NCBI RefSeq assembly: GCF_011043625.1
Contig: NZ_JAAKGT010000004.1
Coordinates: forward strand, 332,526 to 396,525
Source of the DNA: Caulobacter sp. 602-2
GTDB lineage: Bacteria; Pseudomonadota; Alphaproteobacteria; Caulobacterales; Caulobacteraceae
Direction of reading: 5' to 3'
DNA: 64,000 nt
Part shown: one piece after another, positions 40,259-48,735 of the stretch
Layout of the letters: each line of letters starts with the position of its first letter
How positions within the stretch are numbered: the first letter of the stretch is position 1
Program-made: the position numbers and the translations under genes
The notes under the pieces: generated by a model
The model's input: the letters and a program-made list of their open reading frames with translations, nothing else
Database searches by the model: none
Told to the model about the DNA's origin: nothing

Positions 40259-41082
40259 CAGGCGGCGGCAGGCTCCGGCAACGGGGGCTCGACGGCGAGC
40301 GCCCGGGCCCGGTCGATCACCGACCAGGACCTCATCTTGGACCATTCGAGGATTTCGAGCTGGCCGTCCATATGCTCCACCAGAGCGGTGCAGCTTTCAA
40401 CCCAGTCACCGTCGTTGACGTAAAGAATACCGTCGATCTCTCGCATCTCGGCCTTGTGGATATGGCCGCAGATGACGCCGTCGACGCCGCGGCGACGGGC
40501 TTCGTCGGCGACGGCGGCTTCGAAGTTCTCGATGAACTGCAACGCGTTCTTCACCTTGACCTTCAGGTAGGCCGAGAGGCTCCAGTAGCCGAACCCCATC
40601 CTCCGCCGCGCGCGGTTGAGCAAGGTGTTCAGCATGAGGATGGTTCTATAGGACCAATCCCCGAGGAAGGCGAGCCACTTGGCGTGCTGCACGACGCCGT
40701 CGAACTCGTCGCCGTGGACCACCAGGTAGCGCTTGCCGTCGGCGGCCTCGTGGATCACGTCGCGGGCCACCACCACGCCGCCGAAGTGGGTGCCGCAGAA
40801 GTCGCGCACGCGGTCGTCGTGGTTGCCGGGGACGTAGATCACCTCGACGCCCTTGCGGGCCAGGCGCAGGATCTTCTGCACCACGTCGTTGTGGCTCTGG
40901 GGCCAGTACCAGCCGCTGCGCAGCTTCCAGCCGTCGACGATGTCGCCGACGAGGTAGAGCTTGTCGCATTCCACGTGGCGGATGAAGTCCAGCAGCAGCT
41001 CGGCCTGGCAGCCGCGCGTGCCCAGGTGGATGTCGCTGATGAAGATGCTGCGATAGCGGCGGATCTCGGTGTCGGCGGCCAT
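40258..41082 (-). CDS. Metallophosphoesterase of the UDP-2,3-diacylglucosamine diphosphatase family
   Basis: The 274-residue protein contains the calcineurin-type metal motifs SDIHLG, VGDIVDGW, GNHDDRVRDF, HGDEFDGV and CGHIHKAEMRE. Its size and order match LpxH-related proteins, which cleave UDP-2,3-diacylglucosamine in lipid A synthesis, but this subgroup, coupled to a GT4 enzyme, may hydrolyse another phospholipid or nucleotide. The start at 41082 has GGGGAGCC upstream. The Trp in RSGWYWPQSHNDV lies near the likely substrate lid. It is the first gene of a two-gene unit. Confidence 0.85.
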   Translation of the reverse strand: MAADTEIRRYRSIFISDIHLGTRGCQAELLLDFIRHVECDKLYLVGDIVDGWKLRSGWYWPQSHNDVVQKILRLARKGVEVIYVPGNHDDRVRDFCGTHFGGVVVARDVIHEAADGKRYLVVHGDEFDGVVQHAKWLAFLGDWSYRTILMLNTLLNRARRRMGFGYWSLSAYLKVKVKNALQFIENFEAAVADEARRRGVDGVICGHIHKAEMREIDGILYVNDGDWVESCTALVEHMDGQLEILEWSKMRSWSVIDRARALAVEPPLPEPAAA

Positions 41083-41392
41083 GACGGCTCCCCAGCGCTG
41101 TGACGGGCCGCCCCCGCGACGACCGTCTTTCCCCAAGCGAGAACAGCCAGCCGGATAAGCTGATTGCATGTCGCTTTGATGAAACCGTCCGGGTTCGGCG
41201 CCGGGAGCGGCAGGGCGCCGCGGCCAGTGGCGGGTCGGTCGGCGGGTTGGTGGGCGGGGCGCCGTTGGGTAAGCTCGACTTTCGATCACTCGGCGCCGTT
41301 GCGGCGGGCGCTCAGGCGACGACTTGAAACCGCCGCGATCCCTTGCATTGATTGGGAAAACGACTGTTGCAGCGCAGCATCGTCCGCACTAG
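41083..41392. other. Divergent intergenic region without a gene
   Basis: These 310 bases separate the LpxH-like gene (minus) from the TetR gene (plus). I see no convincing ORF, operator palindrome or terminator. Two separate promoters are expected here but I cannot place them. Confidence 0.5.
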
Positions 41393-42031
41393 ATGACCCC
41401 GATGGACGCCGCCCGCCTCGCCAAGGACACACCCAAGTCGCTGAAGACGCGCGCGCGCATCCTCGACTGCGCCATGCGGCTGTTCGCCGAGATCGGCTAC
41501 CACGCGGCCACCAACCCGGTGATCGCCGACGCCGCGGGCCTGACGCGCGGGGCGATGCTCTATCATTTTCCGACCCGCGAAGCCCTGGTCGAGGCCGGGG
41601 TGGCCCACGTCCAGGCCGCCCGCTCGGCCCTGTTCCGCGCCGCCGCCGACAGCATCCCGGCCGGGGCCGACGTCACCGAGCACGCCATCGACAGCTACTG
41701 GGACCTCCTGCAGAGCGAGCCCTTCCTGGCCTTCGCCGAGCTGGAGGCCGCCGGTCGCACCGACCCGGCCATCCAGGCCCTGCTGGCGCCGGCCCAGGCC
41801 GAATTCGACCGCGCCCAGGCCGGCGACCACTTCCTGAAGATCCTGCACGCCGGCGCCGGCCCGCGCTTCCAGGCCAGCCGCGACCTCGCCCGCTTCATGC
41901 TCGAGGGCCTGGCCCGCACGACGCTCACCTATGACGGCGAAGGCCGGCGCGAGCGCCTGCTGATGCTGATCAAGCGCGCCACCCACATGCTCAACCGCAA
42001 GGGCGACATCCAGGATCTCTGGCCGGACTGA
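41393..42031 (+). CDS. TetR-family transcriptional regulator
   Basis: The 212-residue protein has an N-terminal TetR helix-turn-helix (SLKTRARILDCAMRLFAEIGYHAATNPVIADAAGLTRGAMLYHFPTREALVEAG) and a helical ligand-binding domain. The YHFPTREAL stretch is a typical C-terminal end of the DNA-binding domain. The start is the ATG at 41393 or the one at 41402; the reading frame is the same. No palindrome was seen near it, so its targets are unknown. The gene is isolated: the next gene downstream converges on it. Confidence 0.9.
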   Translation: MTPMDAARLAKDTPKSLKTRARILDCAMRLFAEIGYHAATNPVIADAAGLTRGAMLYHFPTREALVEAGVAHVQAARSALFRAAADSIPAGADVTEHAIDSYWDLLQSEPFLAFAELEAAGRTDPAIQALLAPAQAEFDRAQAGDHFLKILHAGAGPRFQASRDLARFMLEGLARTTLTYDGEGRRERLLMLIKRATHMLNRKGDIQDLWPD

Positions 42032-42032
42032 C

Positions 42033-42074
42033 CCCCTCAGTCGCTCCGCGACAGCTCCCCCTTCAGGGGGAGCG
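42033..42074. repeat. CAGTCGCT/CTCCCCC intergenic element, copy 4 (short)
   Basis: ccctcagtcgctccgcgaca followed by gctcccccttcagggggagc. Only the first unit type is present. It starts 2 bases after the TetR stop codon. Confidence 0.8.
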
Positions 42075-42085
42075 CATGGGACCAA

Positions 42086-42116
42086 CGAAAAAGGGCGCCG
42101 GCTTGCGCCGACGCCC
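42086..42116 (-). terminator. Terminator after the large TonB receptor
   Basis: On the minus strand GGGCGTCGGC-GCAA-GCCGGCGCCC forms a 10-bp stem with one G-U pair, followed by TTTTTCG. It lies 46 bases after the receptor stop. Confidence 0.88.
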
Positions 42117-42162
42117 CTTCCCGCCGCCTCCCCCCGAAGGCGGGGCGCTTCCTAAGTCCGGA

Positions 42163-45024
42163 TCAGAACTTGTAGCGCAGGCCCAGCAGGATCTCGCGAC
42201 CCGTGTGGTGGTAGACCACCGGCATGTTCTGGGTGCCGGTGAACTGGTCCTGGTATTCGTCGGTCAGGTTCACCCCTTCCAGGGTGATCTTGAACTGGTC
42301 GTTCAGGGTGTACTGCACCGAGGCGTCGACGTTGAAGGTCTCGTTGGTGCCGTCATAGGGGATCGGCGCGGCCGTGGTGTTCTCCTGGCCCAGCACGCGG
42401 GTCAGGTAGCGGTCGCGGTACGAGGCCGAGACGCGGGCGCTCCACTTGGCGTCCTCGTAGTAGAGCGTGGCGTTGTAGCCGTTGCGCGACAGGCCGGTCA
42501 GGTCGGTCGAGGCCACGACGGCGCCGGCCGAGTTCACGTACTTCACGTCCGACTTCACGTAGGTGTAGTTCAGCAGCACGCCGGTGTTGGCCAGGAAGCT
42601 GGGCAGGAACTTGAACGGCTGCTGGTAGTTGACCTCGAAGCCCTTGACCTTGCCGCCGTCGGTGTTGACCGGGGTCGAGAAGTTCCATTGCGCCGAGGGG
42701 CTGCAGCCCACCGTCGTGCCGCAGGCGGCGATGGCGACGCTGTCGGGAATGCCGAACGGGTTGCCGGTGAAGGTGGTCGAGGTGGTGACCGTCTGCACCA
42801 GGCTGTCGATGTTCTTCTGGAACAGGGCGACCGACAGCAGGGCCTGGCTCTGGAAGTACCATTCGAACGCCAGGTCGAAGGTCTTGGCGCGGAACGGATC
42901 CAGGTTCGGGTTGCCGGCGGTGACGCTGCGGGCGGTGCCCGAGACGCTGACCGTCGAGCCCGGGGTCAGGCTGCCGAGGTCCGGACGCGACATGACCTTG
43001 GCCGCGCCGAAGCGGATCAGGAAGTTCTCGCTGGGCTCCAGCACCAGGTTCATCGACGGCAGGGTGTCGTCGTACTCGCGGCCCGACGAGATGGCGACGG
43101 GCGCGCCGCCGACATAGGTGTAGCCGGTGGCGTACTGCTTGGTCTTCACGTAGCGGACGCCGAAATTGCCGCGCAGGCCCCAGTCGCCCACTTCCGTGCG
43201 GAAGTCGGCCTGGGCGTAGCCGCCGCGGTTCTCTTCGGCGACGCTGCGGTTGTTGCCCAGCGAGGGCTCCGAGCCCAGGCGGAAGGCGCCGCCGTAGGCG
43301 GTCTGGTCGTAGAGGCTGAGCGCCGAGACCGCCTTGGCGATGCTCGGGATGATGGTCTGGGTGCCGCCCAGGGTGGCCAGGGTCGAGAAGTTGGCCAGCG
43401 ACATGGCCGCGATGGCCGCCGGGATCACCGTTTCCTGGTTGGTGGTCGTGCCCACCGTCCGGCGCATCTCGGTGGTCTCGAAGTCGTACTGCTTGAAGTT
43501 CAGGCCGGCGTTGATCGTCCAGGTGTCGTTCAGCTTGTAGACGCCCCAGGCCTGGGCGGCGTCATAGGTGTTCAGGGCCGTCTGCGGGCGCAGGCGGATC
43601 TGGGTCAGGCGCCACTTGGTCGGGTCGGTCAGCGTGGCGTTGCCGTAGTTGAACTTCGGATTGCGGCTGTCGGTGTAGTCGTAGCCGTAGCCGTCGACGT
43701 TGAAGTAGTCGAAGCGCAGCGTCGTCTGGATCGGGTTGGTGTGGTCCGACTCCGAGTGGCCCACGAAGCCGTTGATCGTGAAGTTGTCGCTGATCTGGTG
43801 TTCGCCGGTCAGCGAGAACTGCGTGAACTTGGTGCGCAGCTTGTCGAAGCGGTTCTCGACGGCCAGGTCGACGTCGTCGAACACGCCCTTGACCATCACG
43901 CCGTCCTGGATGGTCGAGGAGACCACGTTGGTGTCGGCGATGCCGCAGCTGGTGGCGGCGTTGGCGGCCGTGCAGGCGCCGCCGGTGCTGAAGGACGGGG
44001 CCTCCAGGTAGGATTCCTCGCGCGTGCCCTTCAGGTCGGCGTAGAGGGCGTCGAACGAGATCGTCGTGCCCTCGAACGGCTGGAACTGCAGGGCGAGGGT
44101 GGCGCCCAGGCGTTCCTGGTCGTTCTGGAAGCGGTCGACGCGCGGAAAGCGCGGGTGCAGGGCGGCGTTGTTGGCCACGGCCGAGGCCGAGGTGTTGACC
44201 AGGCCCGGCGTGCCGGCATTGGCGCCGCTGGTCTGGGGCAGGGCGTCGAAGCCCGGCGAGAAGGCGTTGCCGGTGGCCCAGCGCACGGTGCTGTGGCCTT
44301 CCTCGACGGTCTTGCGCTTGGTGTAGGCGATCGAGAACAGCGCCCCGAGCTTACCGTCGGCCCAGGTGTTGGAGATCATGAAGGCACCGCGGGGCGTCGT
44401 CTTCTCCGACAGGTCGTTGAAGCCGGCCTGGGCCGAGGCCGACATCGCAAAGCCGTTGTAGTCGAACGGGCGGGCGGTGCGCAGGTCGACCGTGGCGCCC
44501 AGCGAGCCTTCTTCCGTCGTGGCCTCGGCGGTCTTGCGGACCGTGATCGAGTTGAACAGGTCCGAGGCGAAGATGTTGAAGTCGAACGCGCGGCCGCGGT
44601 TGGTGCCGCCCGACGAGTCGGCGCTGCCCGCCGTGGTCAGGGCTTCCATGCCGTTGATGCGCACGCGGGTGAACTGGGGACCAAGGCCGCGCACCGAGAT
44701 TTGGCGGCCTTCGCCGCCGTCGCGGGCCAGGGCGACGCCCGGGATGCGCTGGATGGATTCCGACAGGTTGAGGTCGGGGAACTTGCCGATGTCCTCGGCC
44801 AGGATCGAGTCGACGGCCCCGGCTTCCTCGCGCTTGACGTTGAGGGCCTTGGCCAGGCTGTTGCGGAAGCCGGTGACCACAACGGCCTCGACGGCGTCGC
44901 TTTCGGTGGTGGCCTGGGCTTCCTGGGCCATGGCCGAGCCCGCGGCCGCCAGGGCCATGGCGACGGCGCCGGCCGAGACGCTGATCTTCAGAGCGCGCAG
45001 GCGCGCTTGATGTCCGTAAGACAT
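42163..45024 (-). CDS. TonB-dependent receptor, Xanthomonas/Caulobacter type
   Basis: The 953-residue protein has a signal peptide (SAGAVAMALAAAGSAMAQ), a TonB-box region (VEAVVVTGFRNSLAKALNVKREEAGAVDSILAEDIGKFPDLNLSESIQRIPGVALARD), a plug with GEGRQISVRGLGPQFTRVRINGMEALTT and a large barrel ending REILLGLRYKF. The long barrel and the FPDLNLSESIQRIPGV plug are typical of the TonB_Xanth-Caul group, which mostly imports plant-derived sugars. GGAGGAGGACAA precedes the ATG at 45024. Three LacI-type operator-like palindromes lie 110-207 bp upstream and a strong terminator follows. Confidence 0.93.
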   Translation of the reverse strand: MSYGHQARLRALKISVSAGAVAMALAAAGSAMAQEAQATTESDAVEAVVVTGFRNSLAKALNVKREEAGAVDSILAEDIGKFPDLNLSESIQRIPGVALARDGGEGRQISVRGLGPQFTRVRINGMEALTTAGSADSSGGTNRGRAFDFNIFASDLFNSITVRKTAEATTEEGSLGATVDLRTARPFDYNGFAMSASAQAGFNDLSEKTTPRGAFMISNTWADGKLGALFSIAYTKRKTVEEGHSTVRWATGNAFSPGFDALPQTSGANAGTPGLVNTSASAVANNAALHPRFPRVDRFQNDQERLGATLALQFQPFEGTTISFDALYADLKGTREESYLEAPSFSTGGACTAANAATSCGIADTNVVSSTIQDGVMVKGVFDDVDLAVENRFDKLRTKFTQFSLTGEHQISDNFTINGFVGHSESDHTNPIQTTLRFDYFNVDGYGYDYTDSRNPKFNYGNATLTDPTKWRLTQIRLRPQTALNTYDAAQAWGVYKLNDTWTINAGLNFKQYDFETTEMRRTVGTTTNQETVIPAAIAAMSLANFSTLATLGGTQTIIPSIAKAVSALSLYDQTAYGGAFRLGSEPSLGNNRSVAEENRGGYAQADFRTEVGDWGLRGNFGVRYVKTKQYATGYTYVGGAPVAISSGREYDDTLPSMNLVLEPSENFLIRFGAAKVMSRPDLGSLTPGSTVSVSGTARSVTAGNPNLDPFRAKTFDLAFEWYFQSQALLSVALFQKNIDSLVQTVTTSTTFTGNPFGIPDSVAIAACGTTVGCSPSAQWNFSTPVNTDGGKVKGFEVNYQQPFKFLPSFLANTGVLLNYTYVKSDVKYVNSAGAVVASTDLTGLSRNGYNATLYYEDAKWSARVSASYRDRYLTRVLGQENTTAAPIPYDGTNETFNVDASVQYTLNDQFKITLEGVNLTDEYQDQFTGTQNMPVVYHHTGREILLGLRYKF

Positions 45025-45133
45025 TTGTCCTCCTCCCGTTCGTTTCGTTGCGGCGCGGTCTTGGAGAAACCTCGCCGTGGCCTTCGAAACAGTCCCGCGT
45101 CCTTCCCACGCGACCGTTCTCGGCCGTCATTCT

Positions 45134-45231
45134 GGAAACCGGTGTCACTCCTTGGTGGAGTTCTCTGACACCGGTAGCAACGAACGCGTAACAAACACCG
45201 GAGGACGCATCAAGTGATGGGACCGGTAACA
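45134..45231. promoter_or_regulatory. Three LacI-type operator-like palindromes upstream of the TonB receptor
   Basis: TGACACCGGTAGCA (45166-45179), TGGGACCGGTAACA (45218-45231) and GGAAACCGGTGTCA (45134-45147) share the TGNNACCGGTNNCA pattern; the last has one mismatch. Their centres are 32 and 52 bp apart. They match the central CG palindromes bound by LacI-family sugar repressors. The 45025-45281 gap holds no gene. Confidence 0.65.
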
Positions 45232-45281
45232 GTTGTAACGACCGGCGCGAGCGTGGCGCCGGCGCTACGAAAGCGTGGATT

Positions 45282-45737
45282 TCAGCGCTGAACGACCTTG
45301 TGCAGGCCGTCGAGCATGCCCCGGCGATGCTCCGCCGGCAGGCTGGCGCCGACGTTGCGCAGCAGGCGCAGGGCCGACAGGTGGACGTCGACCGCGTCCC
45401 AGCGCCAAGCCTGCGCTTCTGCGCAGGCGTCGACCAGGGCGCACAGCGAGACGGCCGCCTCGTCGACCCCGGCGTCGGCCGCGAAGCCGGACACGTCCAC
45501 GACCTTCAGGGTCATGGTGTAGAGGGTCTCGAACTCCTCGCTCGCACGGTCGGGCGCGCCGGGGCCGAAGCGGGCCTCGATGGCTTCCAGCGCAGCGTCC
45601 AGGGCCGCCAGCGAGCTTTCGCGCAGGGTTTCGACATTGGCCTCGGCGGCCGCCAGGGCGTCCTTGGCCAGGATGCCGCCGCGGTCCTTGATCATCGAGG
45701 CCAGGCGGTTGGGGGGACGGAACTTGCGAACGGTCAT
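45282..45737 (-). CDS. cheE: Accessory chemotaxis protein CheE
   Basis: This 151-residue protein is the last gene of the chemotaxis operon, in the place of cheE in Caulobacter. It is mainly helical, with an N-terminal basic stretch (TVRKFRPPNRLASMIKDRGGIL), a helix-rich core (LAAAEANVETLRESSLAALDAALEAIEARFG) and a second helical part (YTMTLKVVDVSGFAADAGVDEAAVSLCALVDACAEA). I see no catalytic or receiver motif. Its ATG overlaps the stop of the receiver gene (ATGA), so it is translationally coupled. The function is unknown; the name rests on position and operon order. Confidence 0.6.
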   Translation of the reverse strand: MTVRKFRPPNRLASMIKDRGGILAKDALAAAEANVETLRESSLAALDAALEAIEARFGPGAPDRASEEFETLYTMTLKVVDVSGFAADAGVDEAAVSLCALVDACAEAQAWRWDAVDVHLSALRLLRNVGASLPAEHRRGMLDGLHKVVQR

Positions 45738-46336
45738 ATCTGCACCTTCGCGACCTTCATCAGATTGTTGATTTCCTCTTGGGACATGTTGGGCTCCTGG
45801 GCATCCCCAACCTCCCCCTGAAGGTCGTCCTTGCGTCGGCCGTCCGTCCCCGGCGGCGGCCCCTCGTGTTTGAACCGTCGATCGGGCCCGATGTACGTAT
45901 CGCACTCGATGAAGGCTCGCTCCTCGCGCGCCACCCAGAAGATCCGCTCCAACAGAATCTTGGGCGTGATCGGCTTGGCGACGGTGAAGTTGGATCCCGC
46001 GTCCCGGTTCTTGAACACCTGCGAGATGCGGGTGTGGCCGGTGACCAGGATCACCGGGACGTAGCGGTTCTGCTCGGGCGCCTCGCGCCGCAGCCACTGG
46101 ATGAACTCGTAGCCGTCGACCTCGGGCATCTGCACGTCGCTGATGATCAGGTCGAAGGTGTGGATCTTCACCAGCGCCTGGGCGTCCCTGACGGACTCCG
46201 CGCGGTGCAGGGTGCGTACGCCGAAGCCGGAGACGACGCCCGACAGGATGTCGAGGGACGCGCCGTTGTCGTCGAGCACCAGCACGGTGGCGCGCTCGAG
46301 ATTTATCCGCGTCGATGGATTGAGCGGCTCGGGCAT
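45734..46336 (-). CDS. CheY-like receiver protein with basic and FliM-like C-terminal extension (CleA-like)
   Basis: Residues 1-140 are a receiver domain with the acidic pair DD22-23, the phosphoacceptor Asp67 in LIISDVQMPEVDG, Thr in LVTGHT and Lys in VAKPI. A ~60-residue extension follows: YIGPDRRFKHEGPPPGTDGRRKDD, arginine-rich as in the Cle proteins that bind c-di-GMP, and finally MSQEEINNLMKVAKVQI, which resembles the N-terminal CheY-binding peptide of FliM (SQAEIDALL). Position in the operon equals that of CleA in Caulobacter crescentus. Whether c-di-GMP binds is inferred. Confidence 0.8.
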   Translation of the reverse strand: MPEPLNPSTRINLERATVLVLDDNGASLDILSGVVSGFGVRTLHRAESVRDAQALVKIHTFDLIISDVQMPEVDGYEFIQWLRREAPEQNRYVPVILVTGHTRISQVFKNRDAGSNFTVAKPITPKILLERIFWVAREERAFIECDTYIGPDRRFKHEGPPPGTDGRRKDDLQGEVGDAQEPNMSQEEINNLMKVAKVQI

Positions 46337-46343
46337 CGAAGCC

Positions 46344-46733
46344 TCAGAAGAAGTCGAGTTCGCCGGCCTCGGCGCCCCAGCCGGAATGCTCCTGGTCCGA
46401 ACGCAGGCGCACGACGAGGTCGGCCAGGCCCAGGCCTTCGAGCAGCGGGTCGACCGACAGGCTCCATTCGCCGGAAGCGTGCTGGCTGATGCGGGCCAGC
46501 ACGTCCGACAGGCCGTGCAGCCGTTGGCTCAGCTCGTCCAGGGCCTGCAGGCGGGTGATGTTCTCCAGCGCCGCGCCGCCCGTGGCCAGCTCGCCCGCCA
46601 CGTGCTCGCACTCGCGGCAGATCGTCGCCGCGGCCGCCAGTTCGGCCGCCAACCGGCGCGACAGCTCGCCCACCGGAAGCTGGTGATCCGGCGAGACGAG
46701 GATATCGGCGGCGGCGGTCGACGGGGCGGTCAT
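46344..46733 (-). CDS. cheU: Accessory chemotaxis protein CheU
   Basis: The 129-residue protein occupies the cheU position between cheD and the receiver gene. It is almost entirely helical (LSRRLAAELAAAATICRECEHVAGELATGGAALENITRLQALDELSQRLHGLSDVLARISQHA), suggesting a coiled coil or four-helix bundle, and ends with WGAEAGELDFF. The last seven residues, AGELDFF, match AGDLELF at the end of CheD. No enzymatic motif is seen. Spacing to its neighbours is 5-7 bases. The name rests on gene order; the function is unknown. Confidence 0.65.
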   Translation of the reverse strand: MTAPSTAAADILVSPDHQLPVGELSRRLAAELAAAATICRECEHVAGELATGGAALENITRLQALDELSQRLHGLSDVLARISQHASGEWSLSVDPLLEGLGLADLVVRLRSDQEHSGWGAEAGELDFF

Positions 46734-46738
46734 GAGGA

Positions 46739-47314
46739 CTAGAACAGCTCCAGGTCGCCGGCGTTGGACGCGGGCTGGGGAATGGGGGCGGGACGACGCA
46801 CTTCCTGCGGCGCGTTGTCGACGGCCACGAGGCGCTGGCGCACCCGGCCGGTGACCGGCCAGAACTCGACCCGGCGGGCCGAGACGCCGCCGACGCTGGA
46901 CGAGACGATCGGGATGCCTTCGTCGCGCAGGAAGCGCTCGGCGAAGGCCGCGTTGCTGGCGCCGACGTCCGACAGGCTGTCGAACAGCTTGCCGCCGCCG
47001 AAGATCTTGGCTTCCAGCCGCTCGCGGCGGGCGCCCTTCTTCAAGAGGCCGTTGATCAGCAGTTCCATGGCGTAGGCGCCGTAGCGCACCGCGTCGCCGC
47101 CGCTGCCGCCCCGGCCGTCGCCGGCGTCGGGCAGCAGGAAGTGGTTCATGCCGCCGACGCCCGCCTGGGGGTCGCGGATGCAGGCGGCGATGCACGAGCC
47201 CAGCACCGTGGTCATCACCACGTTGGGGTCGGTCGAGACATGGCTCTCGCCCTGGGTCACGTGGACCTTGGTCGCGCGCAGCTCGTCGTCGTGAGAATAA
47301 TCCCTGCCGATCAT
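46739..47314 (-). CDS. cheD: Chemoreceptor glutamine deamidase CheD
   Basis: CheD deamidates specific glutamines of MCPs to prepare methylation sites and can interact with CheC/CheY-type partners. The catalytic motif is [27 protein letters not shown], with the nucleophilic Cys in GSCIA and the His in GMNHF. Further conserved pieces are [10 protein letters not shown] and [13 protein letters not shown]. The 191 residues include a C-terminal tail ([19 protein letters not shown]) that is longer than in many CheDs and shares its last seven residues with CheU. The start overlaps the stop of cheY (ATGA). Confidence 0.95.
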   Translation of the reverse strand: MIGRDYSHDDELRATKVHVTQGESHVSTDPNVVMTTVLGSCIAACIRDPQAGVGGMNHFLLPDAGDGRGGSGGDAVRYGAYAMELLINGLLKKGARRERLEAKIFGGGKLFDSLSDVGASNAAFAERFLRDEGIPIVSSSVGGVSARRVEFWPVTGRVRQRLVAVDNAPQEVRRPAPIPQPASNAGDLELF

Positions 47315-47700
47315 GTCAGCTGTCCGAACACTTGCTCGATCTTGTCGCGCAGGCCCTGCACGGTGAACGGCTTGACGCAGTAGTTGTTCACGCCGAACTG
47401 CACGGCGCGCTGCACCAGCTCGCGGTCGGCGCGGCCGGTCAGCATGACGAAGGCGGTCTGGCGGATCGGCGGGTGCGAGCGCACGGCGCGCAGCAGGGCC
47501 AGGCCGTCCATCTTCGGCATGTTGAAGTCCGAGATCACCAGGTTGGCCGGCTTGGCCAGGAGGTTCTTGAGGGCCTCCTCGCCGTCGGGCGCCTCGCGGA
47601 TGTCCTTGAAGCCGATCTGCTGCAGCGCGTTGCGGATCAGCGCGCGCATGGTCAGCTGATCGTCGACGACGAGAACGGAAATGGAGCTTGCTTGGGGCAT
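47311..47700 (-). CDS. cheY: Chemotaxis response regulator CheY (second)
   Basis: A single receiver domain of 129 residues with acidic residues DD13-14, the phosphoacceptor Asp58 in [13 protein letters not shown], Thr in FVMLTGRA and Lys in [10 protein letters not shown]. It would be phosphorylated by CheA and bind the flagellar switch or act as a phosphate sink. It follows cheB by 4 bases and overlaps cheD by ATGA. Its position is that of CheYII in the Caulobacter operon. Confidence 0.93.
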   Translation of the reverse strand: MPQASSISVLVVDDQLTMRALIRNALQQIGFKDIREAPDGEEALKNLLAKPANLVISDFNMPKMDGLALLRAVRSHPPIRQTAFVMLTGRADRELVQRAVQFGVNNYCVKPFTVQGLRDKIEQVFGQLT

Positions 47701-47704
47701 GGGA

Positions 47705-48733
47705 CTATCGCCTCGCGGAGGCCAGATCGAGGATGGATTGGCCGATGGAGGACAGGGAAACCTGCTTCTCCACGGCCCCGATTTCTTGGGCGGCGCGCGG
47801 CATGCCGTAGACGACGCAGCTGGCTTCGTCCTGGCCCACCGTGCGGGCGCCGGCCTGGCGCATCTGCAGCAGGCCCTGCGCGCCGTCGCGGCCCATGCCG
47901 GTCAGGATCGCGCCGACGGCCTTGTCGCCGACGGCCTGGGCCACCGAGCGGAACAGCACGTCGACCGAGGGGCGGTGGCCGCTGACCGGGTCGCCGGCGA
48001 CCAGGCGGCAGCGCAGGCCGGCCGAGCGGACGACTTCCAGGTGCGTGGCGCCGCCGGGGGCCACATAGACCTTGCCGACTTCCAGCAGCGCGCCGTCGGT
48101 GGCTTCCTGCACCTTGGCCCCGCTGGCGCGGTCGAGGCGCGCGGCGAAGCTGGCGGTGAAGGTGGCCGGCATGTGCTGGGTGATGACGGTCGGCGGGCAG
48201 GTCTCGGGGAACTGCGACAGGATCGTCAGCAGGGCTTCGACCCCGCCGGTCGACGAGCCGATCGCCACCACGTCGCCCGAGGGCAGATAGGCGCCGCGGC
48301 GGGCCGGAGCGGCGGGCGCGTCGGCCTTGGTGCGGACCGAGGCGCGGGCCGCGGTCTTCACCTTTTCGGCGACTTCGGCCAGGGCTTCGGCGGTGCCGGT
48401 GGCGGTGGTGGGCTTGCCCACGCAGTCGACCGCGCCCAGTTCCAGCGCGCGCAGGGTCATCTCGGCCCCGGCCTGGGTCAGGCTCGAGACCATGACCACC
48501 GGCATCGGCCGCAGGCGCATGATCTTCTCGAGGAACTCGATGCCGTTCATGTTCGGCATCTCGATGTCGAGGGTCACGACGTCGGGGTTCAGGGCCTTGA
48601 TCATGCCGCGGGCCTCGAACGGGTCGCCGGCGGCGCCGACCACCTCGATCTCGGGATCGCGGTTGAGGGCGGCCGTGATCAGGCCGCGCATGGTCGCCGA
48701 GTCGTCGACGACGAGGGTGCGAATCTTGGCCAT
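47705..48733 (-). CDS. cheB: Chemotaxis methylesterase/deamidase CheB
   Basis: CheB removes methyl groups from MCPs when phosphorylated. An N-terminal receiver has DD10-11, Asp56 in [13 protein letters not shown] and Lys in VGKPT. After an Ala/Pro linker (about 140-160) the methylesterase domain shows the catalytic Ser in IGSSTGG, His in VITQHMP and Asp in [11 protein letters not shown]. The 342-residue length is usual. It lies 2 bases after cheR. No NWETF-type binding motif is visible in CheB itself, but both MCPs end in WEEF/WEEY. Confidence 0.96.
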   Translation of the reverse strand: MAKIRTLVVDDSATMRGLITAALNRDPEIEVVGAAGDPFEARGMIKALNPDVVTLDIEMPNMNGIEFLEKIMRLRPMPVVMVSSLTQAGAEMTLRALELGAVDCVGKPTTATGTAEALAEVAEKVKTAARASVRTKADAPAAPARRGAYLPSGDVVAIGSSTGGVEALLTILSQFPETCPPTVITQHMPATFTASFAARLDRASGAKVQEATDGALLEVGKVYVAPGGATHLEVVRSAGLRCRLVAGDPVSGHRPSVDVLFRSVAQAVGDKAVGAILTGMGRDGAQGLLQMRQAGARTVGQDEASCVVYGMPRAAQEIGAVEKQVSLSSIGQSILDLASARR

Positions 48734-48735
48734 GG

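Noticed and set aside
42076..45168. 1030-residue open frame opposite the large TonB receptor
   Set aside because: It is antisense to a well supported receptor gene with signal peptide, plug and barrel; its composition (Val/Gly/Arg/Asp rich, His scattered) is typical of high-GC shadow frames and matches no domain.
45282..45737. CheZ-like phosphatase identity for the last che gene
   Set aside because: It lacks the CheZ/CheX catalytic motifs (such as ExxN), so the name rests only on gene order.
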